From NCBI GenBank assembly GCA_017642935.1, contig JAEPOK010000002.1, positions 682,001 through 746,000 of the forward strand: a DNA stretch of 64,000 nucleotides, read 5' to 3'. Positions 51,610 through 59,756 of the stretch are shown in pieces. The first letter of the stretch is position 1, and every line of letters begins with the position of its first letter. The notes under the pieces are model-generated. The model made no database searches, had not been told where the DNA came from, and saw only the letters and a list, made by a program, of their open reading frames with translations. A program made the position numbers and the translations under genes. The DNA is from Hyphomicrobiales bacterium. Lineage in GTDB: Bacteria > Pseudomonadota > Alphaproteobacteria > Rhizobiales > MH13.

Positions 51610-52074
51610 CTAGGCGGCGAGCGTTTTGTCGCGGCGGTTGGAGCTGTCGAGCTTGGCACAGACCAGCGCGATCTGCTCGATCAGGTCCCCCAGCGCGTGC
51701 GGCGCCAACTGGTACGGGCAGAACTTGGGGCGCACTTTGTATTTGGAGAACACCGGGTTTGTCTCGCTGGCGATATCGAACGCGGCCAGCGAGGGCGAGG
51801 TGAATTGCCGGGTTACCAAAGGGCCTGCATGGACAAGGTTCACCTCATGATGACGCTGATCCTGAGCGATGCGATTGTAGGTATCACTCAACGGGCCGCG
51901 CGGTCCCTCCATCACCTGAATGAAGAAATCGTCGACATGGATGAGGCAGCCGGAGACGCCGTGCGGCCGGTTGTTCTTATCAGCCTGCTTGACGAGACTG
52001 CTGAGAAAGATGCGACGCTGCTCTCCGCGCATTTCTGGCGCGCGACTGATGTAAGTGATGGTGTAGAGCGGCAT
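51610..52074 (-). CDS. BLUF-domain blue-light sensor
   Basis: The 154-residue product is a short BLUF protein. Tyr8 in ITYISRA and Gln53 in DFFIQVMEG are the FAD-coupled photoswitch pair, Asn34/35 in KNNRPHGVSGCL the flavin-binding asparagine, and RIAQDQRHHEVNL the second conserved block. Only about 60 residues follow, without an output enzyme, so it probably works by binding a partner. The SDR gene follows after 32 bases and may be co-transcribed. Confidence 0.93.
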   Translation of the reverse strand: MPLYTITYISRAPEMRGEQRRIFLSSLVKQADKNNRPHGVSGCLIHVDDFFIQVMEGPRGPLSDTYNRIAQDQRHHEVNLVHAGPLVTRQFTSPSLAAFDIASETNPVFSKYKVRPKFCPYQLAPHALGDLIEQIALVCAKLDSSNRRDKTLAA

Positions 52075-52172
52075 GCTACCAACTTTCTGACAGATGGTGG
52101 CAGTTTCTCTACCTCAAGTTGCATTTGTGTTAAATACAATCCAATTTGACGCAACTGGATGTTTGCTTGGAT

Positions 52173-52352
52173 TTACGCTTCCAGCAAACACTTGATCTTT
52201 TTGCCCATGGCTCCGGGCGAAAAACCGGTTCCCACTTTTGCTGAGCCATGGGGTATCGCTCACGCCTCTAAGAGGCGTTTCGCGATCAACACTGTTTATG
52301 GCGTGATCGCCGGATCGCGTTTGTTGTCGCTTACGCTTCCAGCAAACGCTTG
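52173..52352. repeat. Hairpin repeat copy 2, flanked by a direct repeat of the mcd 3' end
   Basis: TTACGCTTCCAGCAAAC opens both 52173 and 52331; the 22-base copies differ at one base. The right copy is the end of mcd (last codons and stop). Between them are three inverted repeats: CCATGGCTC/GAGCCATGG (52205-52213, 52243-52251), ACGCCTCT/AGAGGCGT (52262-52269, 52271-52278) and CGCGATC/GATCGCG (52281-52287, 52313-52319). The first encloses, inverted, the core also seen at 1567-1605. Confidence 0.75.
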
Positions 52353-54007
52353 GCGATCACTTGTGCCTGTATTTCTGCGGCACCCTCAAAGATGTTGAGG
52401 ATGCGGGCATCGCAGAGCACACGGGAAATCGCATACTCAAGCGCGAAACCATTGCCGCCATGGATCTGTAGCGCATTGTCGGCATTCGCCCAGGCGATGC
52501 GGGCGCAGAGTAGCTTAGCCATCCCGGCTTCCACGTCGCAGCGGCGGCCTTCATCTTTCTCACGCGCGGAGAAATAGGTGAGCTGACGGCCGATCATGGT
52601 CTCAACGGCCATCATGGCTAGCTTGTCGGCGACGCGCGGGAAGTGGATCAGCGCTTTGCCGAACTGCACCCGCTCCTTGGCGTAACGCAGGCCAAGATCG
52701 AGCGCCGACTGAGCAACGCCAACGGCGCGGGCGGCGGTTTGAATGCGTGCCGACTCGAAGGTTTCCATCAGCTGTTTGAAACCATTGCCTTCGGTCTCAC
52801 CGAGCAGATTGGCGGCGGGCACCTCGAAACCATCGAAGGCGATCTCATACTCTTTCATGCCGCGATAGCCGAGCACTTCAATCTCGCCGCCGGATAGGTT
52901 CGGATGCGGAAAGGGGTCTTCATCGCTGCCGCGCGGTTTCTCCGCGATGAACATCGACAAGCCCTTGTAGCTCGGCTCATCAGGGTTGGTGCGGGCAAGC
53001 ACAGTCATGATGTCGGCGCGCACCGGATGGGTGATCCAGGTTTTGTTGCCGTTGATCGTGTAGGTGTCGCCGTCCAGCGTGGCACGGGTCTTCAGGGACG
53101 CAAGGTCTGACCCTGTGTTGGGTTCTGTGAAGACGGCGGTGGGGAGGATCTCGCCGGACGCGATCTGCGGCAGCCATTTTTCCTTCTGGGCATCCGTGCC
53201 ACCGCAAAGGATAAGCTCGGCTGCGATTTCCGAGCGCGTGCCCAGCGAACCGACACCGATATAGGCGCGCGATAGCTCTTCGGAGACCACGCACATCGCT
53301 TCCTTGCCGAGACCCAGGCCGCCATACTCTTCCGGGATTGTCAGGCCGAAGACGCCGAGCTCGGACATCTGTTCGATGATCTCCATCGGGATGTAGTCAT
53401 TGGCCAGATGCCATTCATGGGCGTGCGGCTCGACGGCATCGGCGGCGAAGCGGCGCATTTCGGAGCGGAACGCTTCCATCGTTTCGTCCAAGCCATCGGC
53501 GCCGACGGTCGCCGCGCCGCCATCATCCATCATGGTGGCGACCAAGGCCGCGCGCTTGTCGGTGCCGGAACCAAGAGCGATGAGGGCGCGCACCGATGGA
53601 TTGTCGGAAAAGGCGCGCGCCGTTTCCGGGGCCACGCCAAGGGCGGCAAGACGAACAATCTCGCCTTGGTTCATCGGAATGCCGCCCTCGATCTGGGCAA
53701 GATATTCGGCAAAGCCGATTTCGATGATTAGTGTTTCGGTTTCACCAAAAAGACCGTCGCCTTGCAGGCGCTGGGCGTAGGCGATGAGTTCACGCAGCGC
53801 TTCGCGATAGGTGGCCAGCCACGCAAGACCGTGTGCGGCGTGCTGATGCTGTTCGAGCAGCGCGCCTTTGACGCGGCCACCGTCCATGGTCAGAGAAGAG
53901 ACCGATTGCTTGGCGGCCTCATAGACCGCGTTCACCGCTTGAAGGGCCTCGGCTGCCAGGTCGAGACTGTTGGCATCGTCCAGCGTCAAATCTTCGGCCA
54001 AGCTCAT
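52331..54007 (-). CDS. mcd: (2S)-methylsuccinyl-CoA dehydrogenase
   Basis: The 558-residue product is an acyl-CoA dehydrogenase with an extra N-terminal domain of about 160 residues, the length that marks Mcd. The core has FGLTIPEEYGGLGLGKEAM, FTEPNTGSDLASLKTRA, NGNKTWITHPVRADIM, the catalytic-base region around MKEYEIAFDGFEVP and the closing QIHGGNGFALEYAISRVLCD. It oxidises methylsuccinyl-CoA to mesaconyl-CoA in the EMC pathway, passing electrons to ETF (etfAB at 45971-47668). Two TGCRNYGCA sites lie upstream. ccr and ecm are close by. Confidence 0.93.
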   Translation of the reverse strand: MSLAEDLTLDDANSLDLAAEALQAVNAVYEAAKQSVSSLTMDGGRVKGALLEQHQHAAHGLAWLATYREALRELIAYAQRLQGDGLFGETETLIIEIGFAEYLAQIEGGIPMNQGEIVRLAALGVAPETARAFSDNPSVRALIALGSGTDKRAALVATMMDDGGAATVGADGLDETMEAFRSEMRRFAADAVEPHAHEWHLANDYIPMEIIEQMSELGVFGLTIPEEYGGLGLGKEAMCVVSEELSRAYIGVGSLGTRSEIAAELILCGGTDAQKEKWLPQIASGEILPTAVFTEPNTGSDLASLKTRATLDGDTYTINGNKTWITHPVRADIMTVLARTNPDEPSYKGLSMFIAEKPRGSDEDPFPHPNLSGGEIEVLGYRGMKEYEIAFDGFEVPAANLLGETEGNGFKQLMETFESARIQTAARAVGVAQSALDLGLRYAKERVQFGKALIHFPRVADKLAMMAVETMIGRQLTYFSAREKDEGRRCDVEAGMAKLLCARIAWANADNALQIHGGNGFALEYAISRVLCDARILNIFEGAAEIQAQVIAKRLLEA

Positions 54008-54055
54008 GGTGATGTCCTCGCTTCTTGCCCGGATTGGCTTGCGTCAGGGTATTTG

Positions 54056-54088
54056 TGCGGCGCAAAATGATCAACAGTTTGCACTGCA
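54056..54088. promoter_or_regulatory. Two candidate PhaR sites upstream of mcd
   Basis: TGCGGCGCA (54056-54064) and TGCACTGCA (54080-54088, inside the perfect palindrome TTGCACTGCAA at 54079-54089) are 24 bases apart centre to centre. Both fit TGCRNYGCA and lie 49-81 bases upstream of the mcd start codon. Confidence 0.5.
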
Positions 54089-54141
54089 ACAACCCCGCCG
54101 ATGGGCCTAGTTGATTGACTGCGCAGGCGCGCTAGCAGCGC

Positions 54142-55017
54142 TCAGGACGGTTTTTTGTTGACCAGATAGACGCCAAACACGGTGATCACCATGCCAAGGA
54201 TCGCAATCGGCGCGAGGTTTTCGCCGAAGAGCAGCCAGGCTTCAATCGCGACCAGAGGTGGGATCAAATAGATCAACGTTGCCGCGCGCGAAACCGCACC
54301 GTGACGGATCAACAGCAACAACAGGCCGATGGCTGCCAGCGACAGGCCAATCACCGACCAGGCCATGATCAACAGGCTCTGCCCATTGATGGTGATGTGC
54401 ATCTCTTCCATCAGAAAGGCGAAGGGCAGGGTGGCGAGCGTTGCCCCGATATATTGCAGAAACGAGATGGCGCGCAGATCGCCGCCTTGCAAAAAGCGCT
54501 TCTGGTAAAGCGTGCCGAGGGTCACCGAAATCATCGCCACCACATTGATGACGATGAGCCAGGACGCGGCGGCGAATGATTCACCTTCAAGCGCGAAAAG
54601 GCGCGGCAGCAGCGCAACAACCAGGCCAGCAAAGCCAAGTACCAAGCCAAGCCATTGTTTTTTCGTAAGATGTTCGGCGAGCCAGGTGACGGCCAAAACG
54701 GCCGTCAGCAGCGGTTGCAGCGCGGCAATCAGGCCTGAGAGCGGCGTCGCCAGCCCCTCATCGATCACATACCAAACGCCGCCGAGATAGATCGCGTGCA
54801 AGAGAACGCCGGACGCCAGGCCGTGAGCCCAGAGATGTCGGTCGCTCGGCAGTTTCACATTGAAGGCGAGCATGATGAGGAAGAGCGCCAGAGCCGCCAG
54901 CGCATAGCGCGCCGCCAGGAAGGTGAGCGGATCGGCCAAGGGTGCCGCAGCGCGCGCGGTGATCCAACCCGTGGACCAGATGAGCACGAAAAGAACGGGC
55001 GCAAGGCGCAGCAGCAT
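54142..55017 (-). CDS. EamA-family (DMT) transporter
   Basis: The 291-residue product has ten predicted helices. LIWSTGWITARAAAPLADPL is the usual first helix of this group, LQPLLTAVLAVTWLAEHLTK ends the first half and YLIPPLVAIEAWLLFGENLAP the second. The substrate is unknown. It lies between ccr and mcd on the same strand, an arrangement I recall from other Rhizobiales, so it may export or import an intermediate of the pathway, but that is speculation. Confidence 0.88.
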   Translation of the reverse strand: MLLRLAPVLFVLIWSTGWITARAAAPLADPLTFLAARYALAALALFLIMLAFNVKLPSDRHLWAHGLASGVLLHAIYLGGVWYVIDEGLATPLSGLIAALQPLLTAVLAVTWLAEHLTKKQWLGLVLGFAGLVVALLPRLFALEGESFAAASWLIVINVVAMISVTLGTLYQKRFLQGGDLRAISFLQYIGATLATLPFAFLMEEMHITINGQSLLIMAWSVIGLSLAAIGLLLLLIRHGAVSRAATLIYLIPPLVAIEAWLLFGENLAPIAILGMVITVFGVYLVNKKPS

Positions 55018-55074
55018 GGAAGGCTTTCGGGGAAAGGGCGACGATGCTGCGGCTTACGCGCTCAGCGTTCCTTT

Positions 55075-55179
55075 GTCATCCCGGTCAAGCAGTCACCTTT
55101 GTTTGCGCGCGCCGGGATCGCCATTGCCAGAAACCGTTGGTTACGATCCCGGATAGCCCTTGTGGGCTTCCGGGATGAC
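55075..55179. repeat. GTCATCCCGG...CCGGGATGAC element, copy 4
   Basis: Perfect 10-base inverted ends GTCATCCCGG (55075-55084) and CCGGGATGAC (55170-55179) enclose 85 bases with internal CCGGGATCG and CGATCCCGG arms. It lies between ccr and the DMT gene, eight bases after the ccr stop on the minus strand. Confidence 0.85.
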
Positions 55180-55186
55180 ACTGTTT

Positions 55187-56455
55187 TTAACCCGCCGCGT
55201 CGAGCACATCCTCAAAGGTGCGCAGGCCGGGTTTTGGCGATCCTACCAAGCAAGCCATGTTGCCCGGCGCGTGCTGGTTTTTGTACATTTTGGTGTGCGC
55301 CTTGGGGATGTCGCGCCAGGCGAACACTTCCGACATGCAAGGGTCGATGCGGCGCTCAATCACCAGTTTATTGGCAGCTGCCGCCTGTTTCAGATGGGCG
55401 AAGTGAGAACCCTGCACACGCTTCTGGTGCATCCAAACATAACGCGCATCCATGGTGAGGTTGAAGCCGGTGGTGCCAGCGCAAATGACGATCATGCCGC
55501 CGCGTTTGCAAACAAAGGTGGACACAGGGAAGGTGCTCTCGCCGGGGTGTTCGAAGACGAAATCGACGTTCACGCCTTTGCCGGTGATGTCCCAGATCGC
55601 TTTGCCGAACTTGCGGACCTCAGAGAACCACGTGTCGTACTCGTCCGAGCCAACCTTCGGCAGTTGACCCCAACAGTTGAAGTCTTTGCGGTTGAGCACG
55701 CCCTTGGCGCCGAGCGACATGACGAAGTCGCGCTTGTCTTCATCGGAGATCACGCCGATGGCGTTGGCCCCAGCGGCAGCGCAAATCTGCGTGGCGAACA
55801 CGCCAAGGCCGCCTGAAGCACCCCAGACCAAAACATTGTCGCCCGGTCGCAGCACGTGCGGGCGGTGGCCGTAGAGCATGCGGTACGCGGTGGCGAGCGT
55901 CAGCGTGTAGCAGGAGGCTTCTTCCCAGGTCAGATGCTTGGGCCGCGCCATCAGCTGGCGAGCCTGCACGCGGGTGAACTGGGCGAAGGAGCCATCCATC
56001 GTCTCATAGCCCCAGATGCGCTGGGAGGGGGAGAACATGGGGTCGCCGCCATTGCACTCTTCGTCGTCGCCATCATCCTGATTGCAGTGGATGACGACTT
56101 CATCGCCGACTTTCCAACGCTTCACCTTGGAACCGACGGCCCACACGATGCCGGATGCATCCGATCCGTTGACGACATAGTCGTTCTTGATGAAATCGAA
56201 GGGCGAAATCGGCTCGCCAAGGCCGGCCCAGATGGCGTTGTAATTGACGCCGGCGGCCATGACGAAGACCAGCACTTCATCATCGCCAATCTCCCAAACC
56301 GGCACCACTTCCTGCTGCATGGCGACTTCCGGTTCGCCATGGCGTTCGCGGCGCACGGCCCAGGCATACATGTTAGCGGGGACGTGACCAAGCGGCGGGA
56401 TTTCGCCGATTTCGTACAAGTCTTTGATGTCACCGGAGGTTTCGGCAAGAGCCAT
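55187..56455 (-). CDS. ccr: Crotonyl-CoA carboxylase/reductase
   Basis: The 422-residue product is a medium-chain reductase. It has the long N-terminal Ccr region (IPPLGHVPANMYAWAVRRERHG, VLVFVMAAGVNYN), HCNQDDGDDEECNGGDPMFSPSQRI specific to Ccr (given here only in part), NVLVWGASGGLGVFATQICA as NADPH loop and GKGVNVDFVFEHPGE. It reductively carboxylates crotonyl-CoA to (2S)-ethylmalonyl-CoA, the committed step of the EMC pathway. It is divergent from the small membrane protein gene; a candidate PhaR site lies about 50 bases upstream. Confidence 0.96.
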   Translation of the reverse strand: MALAETSGDIKDLYEIGEIPPLGHVPANMYAWAVRRERHGEPEVAMQQEVVPVWEIGDDEVLVFVMAAGVNYNAIWAGLGEPISPFDFIKNDYVVNGSDASGIVWAVGSKVKRWKVGDEVVIHCNQDDGDDEECNGGDPMFSPSQRIWGYETMDGSFAQFTRVQARQLMARPKHLTWEEASCYTLTLATAYRMLYGHRPHVLRPGDNVLVWGASGGLGVFATQICAAAGANAIGVISDEDKRDFVMSLGAKGVLNRKDFNCWGQLPKVGSDEYDTWFSEVRKFGKAIWDITGKGVNVDFVFEHPGESTFPVSTFVCKRGGMIVICAGTTGFNLTMDARYVWMHQKRVQGSHFAHLKQAAAANKLVIERRIDPCMSEVFAWRDIPKAHTKMYKNQHAPGNMACLVGSPKPGLRTFEDVLDAAG

Positions 56456-56766
56456 GGCAGGGGCCTCTCAAGATCAGCTTTTGTGCAGCGAACTATGCAT
56501 TGCTGCGCTGCAAAAAACCATACGACCAATGTCCGTCAGGGATCGCAACCGACCTTTTACAAAGACAATCCCGGCTCGCTCAGAGACAGGTGTCCGCTTG
56601 GTTGGGATGAGGGCATTCTTGCGCTTTCAATTGGTAAACGCCGGTTAACCCTCTGCTCCGGCAAGGATAAACGGCCTGTTCATTGGCGGTTGGTATAACC
56701 ATTGCCGTAAGGGAACGTCTGGCGACGGAAGCGGACGGTTTCCCACACAGACAAGGATTTGGTGCT
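56456..56766. other. 311-base region between ccr and a small membrane protein gene
   Basis: No gene is supported. It contains a TGC-rich stretch near the ccr start (56481-56513) with the candidate PhaR site, and a near-CtrA sequence GTAA-N7-TTAA at 56634-56648 toward the membrane protein gene. Confidence 0.6.
56504..56512. promoter_or_regulatory. Candidate PhaR site upstream of ccr
   Basis: TGCGCTGCA fits TGCRNYGCA and lies 49 bases upstream of the ccr start codon. Read on the minus strand it is TGCAGCGCA followed by GCA. A near match TGCATTGCT overlaps its left side (56496-56504). Confidence 0.45.
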
Positions 56767-57072
56767 ATGGCCGCGATACTGCCGCCGTTTGTAATGGACA
56801 ATTTGTGGTTCATTTTTCTTATCGCCTCGGTTCTCACCTGGCCGATGGCCTGGCTTGCCGATGGCGCGTTCAGGGACAACGCCTTCGGGCTGATGGGCAA
56901 TTACATCCTGCTGATGATCGGATCGCTGGTCGGCGCGACATGGCTGATGCTCTATATCGGCTCGGCCACTCAGGTCATGAGCCAGCCGCATCTGCCGTTC
57001 TTCGCCGCCGTTGCTGGCGCGACGACACTGATCCTGGGTGCGTGCTTCTTGAAGCGTTTGGTGACGCGCTAG
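56767..57072 (+). CDS. Small three-helix membrane protein, unknown
   Basis: The product is 101 residues from the ATG at 56767, with AAGGA nine bases upstream. It has three helices: about residues 12-30 (LWFIFLIASVLTWPMAWLA), 42-65 and 76-95. No family is recognised. It lies between ccr and ecm, pointing toward ecm, with 109 bases between, so co-transcription with ecm is possible. Confidence 0.7.
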   Translation: MAAILPPFVMDNLWFIFLIASVLTWPMAWLADGAFRDNAFGLMGNYILLMIGSLVGATWLMLYIGSATQVMSQPHLPFFAAVAGATTLILGACFLKRLVTR

Positions 57073-57131
57073 CGTTGTGCGCCCAAAGGTGAGGTGACGC
57101 CGGTCCCTCTGCGCCCTATTGTGCCTTATGT

Positions 57132-57140
57132 TGCAGCGCA
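57132..57140. promoter_or_regulatory. Candidate PhaR site upstream of ecm
   Basis: TGCAGCGCA, within TTGCAGCGCACAC, fits TGCRNYGCA and lies 41 bases upstream of the ecm start codon at 57182. It would fall near the transcription start or early leader. Confidence 0.4.
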
Positions 57141-57181
57141 CACTTTGTATGGGGCGTTGCGAAACAAGAGGGCGCACCCTG

Positions 57182-59176
57182 ATGAGCGAGACCCCGACCG
57201 GCGATAAGCCCAAAGATCGGCCATGGATCTTCCGCACCTATGCCGGGCACTCCACGGCCAAAGACTCCAACGCGCTTTATAAGACCAATCTCGCCAAAGG
57301 GCAGACCGGCCTGTCGGTCGCCTTCGATCTGCCGACACAAACGGGCTACGACCCTGATCACGTGCTGGCTCGTGGCGAGGTGGGCAAGGTCGGTGTGCCG
57401 GTTGCCCATTTGGGCGATATGCGCACGCTGTTCGATGGCATTCCGCTCGATGCGATGAACACCTCGATGACGATCAATGCCACTGCGCCTTGGTTGCTCG
57501 CACTCTATGTGGCGGTCGCCGATGAGCAAGGGGCTGACCGGGCCAAGCTCGCCGGCACGACGCAGAACGACATCATCAAAGAATACCTTTCCCGCGGCAC
57601 CTATGTGTTCCCCCCCGAACCCTCGATGCGGCTCACTACCGATATGATCGGCTGGACGTACAAAAACACACCCAAATGGAACCCAATGAATGTCTGCTCC
57701 TACCATTTGCAGGAGGCAGGGGCGACGCCGGTGCAGGAGCTTTCCTTCGCGCTCGCCACGGCCATTGCGGTGCTCGACACCGTGAAAGCGCGCGGGATCA
57801 TTCCGGAAGAAGATTTTCCGAAAGCCGTTGGTCGCATTTCGTTCTTTGTGAATGCCGGCATGCGGTTCGTCACCGAGATGTGCAAAATGCGCGCGTTCGT
57901 CGATCTCTGGGACGAAATCTGCGAGCAGCGCTACGGTGTGGACGATCCAAGGTACCGCCGGTTCCGCTATGGCGTGCAGGTGAACTCGCTTGGGCTGACC
58001 GAGCCGCAGGCGGAAAACAACGTCTACCGTATCCTCATCCAGATGTTGGCCGTGGTGCTATCCAAAAAGGCTCGCGCCCGCGCTGTGCAGTTGCCGGCCT
58101 GGAATGAAGCGCTGGGCCTGCCGCGCCCTTGGGACCAGCAATGGTCGCTGCGCATGCAGCAGGTGATGGCGTTTGAGACCGATCTGCTGGAATTCGGTGA
58201 TCTCTTCGATGGTTCCAAAGAAGTGGATGCCAAGGTCGAGGCTCTGAAAGAGGAAGCGCGCGCCGAGCTGGCCCAGATCGAAGCAATGGGCGGGGCGATC
58301 GCCGCCATCGAGACAAGCTACATGAAGCAGCAGCTTGTATCCTCCAATACGGCCCGCCTGGAAGGTATCGAGAAGGGCGAGCAGACCGTAGTCGGCGTCA
58401 ATCGGTATGAGGAGAGCGAGGAATCGCCCCTCGGCACCGGCGAAGGCGCGATCATGGTTGTGCCCGATGGTGTGGAAGAAGACACCGTCGCCACGCTCAA
58501 GGCCTGGCGATCACAGCGTGATGACGCAGCGGTCGAAGCGGCCATCGCTGGCCTGAAGAATGCTGCTGAAGGCAATGCCAACATCATGGATGCGTCAGTG
58601 GAAGCTGCCAAAGCATGCGTCACCACAGGTGAATGGGGCGCGGCTTTGCGCTCGGTCTATGGCGAATACCGCGCGCCAACGGGTGTTGGCAAAGCCGCGC
58701 GCGCTGACGTCGATGATCTCGCCGAAGTGCGCGCTGATGTTGATGCGGTGTCGGCCAAAATGGGTCGGCGCCTCAAAATGCTGGTCGGAAAGCCGGGCCT
58801 GGACGGCCATTCCAATGGCGCGGAACAGATCGCCGTGCGGGCCCGCGATTGCGGTATGGAAGTGGTCTATGAAGGCATTCGTCTGACGCCAGCGGAGATT
58901 GTCAACGCGGCGATTGAGGAGGACGTGCACATTGTCGGCCTCTCGATCCTCTCCGGCAGCCATGTGGCGCTCTTGAAAGATGTGATGGACCGGCTGCGCA
59001 AAGAAGGGGCCGATGATATTCCTGTGGTCGTGGGTGGCATCATCCCGCCGGAGGATGAAACGGCGCTCAAAGCCATGGGCGTTGCTGCGGTCTACACGCC
59101 CAAAGACTTCAAAGTGAACACGATCATGGCCGATATTGTACGCATCGTCGCCGAAACGGCAGATAAGGCTGCCTAA
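57182..59176 (+). CDS. ecm: Ethylmalonyl-CoA mutase
   Basis: The product is 664 residues from the ATG at 57182. A frame extending to 57119 has no support. PWIFRTYAGHSTAKDSNALY and VAFDLPTQTGYDPDH open the TIM-barrel domain; NPMNVCSYHLQEAGATPVQE is conserved in this mutase group. The C-terminal B12 domain has LVGKPGLDGHSNGAEQIAVR with the DxHxxG cobalt-ligand histidine, and GLSILSGSHVALL. Length and single-chain form fit Ecm rather than two-subunit methylmalonyl-CoA mutases. It converts ethylmalonyl-CoA to methylsuccinyl-CoA, between Ccr and Mcd. Confidence 0.93.
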   Translation: MSETPTGDKPKDRPWIFRTYAGHSTAKDSNALYKTNLAKGQTGLSVAFDLPTQTGYDPDHVLARGEVGKVGVPVAHLGDMRTLFDGIPLDAMNTSMTINATAPWLLALYVAVADEQGADRAKLAGTTQNDIIKEYLSRGTYVFPPEPSMRLTTDMIGWTYKNTPKWNPMNVCSYHLQEAGATPVQELSFALATAIAVLDTVKARGIIPEEDFPKAVGRISFFVNAGMRFVTEMCKMRAFVDLWDEICEQRYGVDDPRYRRFRYGVQVNSLGLTEPQAENNVYRILIQMLAVVLSKKARARAVQLPAWNEALGLPRPWDQQWSLRMQQVMAFETDLLEFGDLFDGSKEVDAKVEALKEEARAELAQIEAMGGAIAAIETSYMKQQLVSSNTARLEGIEKGEQTVVGVNRYEESEESPLGTGEGAIMVVPDGVEEDTVATLKAWRSQRDDAAVEAAIAGLKNAAEGNANIMDASVEAAKACVTTGEWGAALRSVYGEYRAPTGVGKAARADVDDLAEVRADVDAVSAKMGRRLKMLVGKPGLDGHSNGAEQIAVRARDCGMEVVYEGIRLTPAEIVNAAIEEDVHIVGLSILSGSHVALLKDVMDRLRKEGADDIPVVVGGIIPPEDETALKAMGVAAVYTPKDFKVNTIMADIVRIVAETADKAA

Positions 59177-59294
59177 GTCTTCAGCAAAATCTGCAGACCG
59201 TTCAAATTGTCATAACCGCGATAACCGCGCCTTAGCGGAGCCGATGGCATGGCTAATCCAGATCGAAATGGCCAGATTTGGATGAGGTTTGCCG

Positions 59295-59756
59295 ATGGTT
59301 CGACCAGAGTATCTCATGGCAGGGGCCGCTCTAGCTGCCGCGCTGGCGATGGGCACTGCCCAGGCCGCACACGCGTCCCAATCAGCCGCCGACAGCCCAG
59401 CCTATGAGGCGGCCATCAACGAGCTGCGTGTCATGCACCAATCCTGCGCCGCAATGGGCGGTACAATGGTCTATGATGATGGCCATCTGGTTGAGGTAAC
59501 CTTCACCGATGATGGCATCGCCGACTATGTCCTGATCGCTGAAAAGGCCTATTGCGATGGCGCGGCGAGTCTGTTCTGCGGCTCCGGCGGCTGCGCTGTC
59601 ACGGCCTTTGCCAGCAACAAGGGCGGCGTGGTCGTTGGCCCTTACACCTTGCATAATCCAGCGCCCGAAGCGGCAGCGCTTACCCACACCTGCCGCAGCG
59701 GTGGCCAAGGAGCGCTGACCTTTGCCGATGGCGATTTCCGATTGACTGGCTGCTAA
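59295..59756 (+). CDS. Secreted small Cys-rich protein, unknown
   Basis: The product is 153 residues from the ATG at 59295 (GAGG seven bases upstream). A signal peptide (GAALAAALAMGTAQAAHA) is followed by a mature domain with six cysteines (HQSCAAM, KAYCDG, SLFCGSGGCAVTAF, THTCRSGG and the final TGC), so it is probably disulfide-bonded in the periplasm or outside. I do not recognise the family. Its stop overlaps that of the convergent methyltransferase gene. Confidence 0.72.
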   Translation: MVRPEYLMAGAALAAALAMGTAQAAHASQSAADSPAYEAAINELRVMHQSCAAMGGTMVYDDGHLVEVTFTDDGIADYVLIAEKAYCDGAASLFCGSGGCAVTAFASNKGGVVVGPYTLHNPAPEAAALTHTCRSGGQGALTFADGDFRLTGC

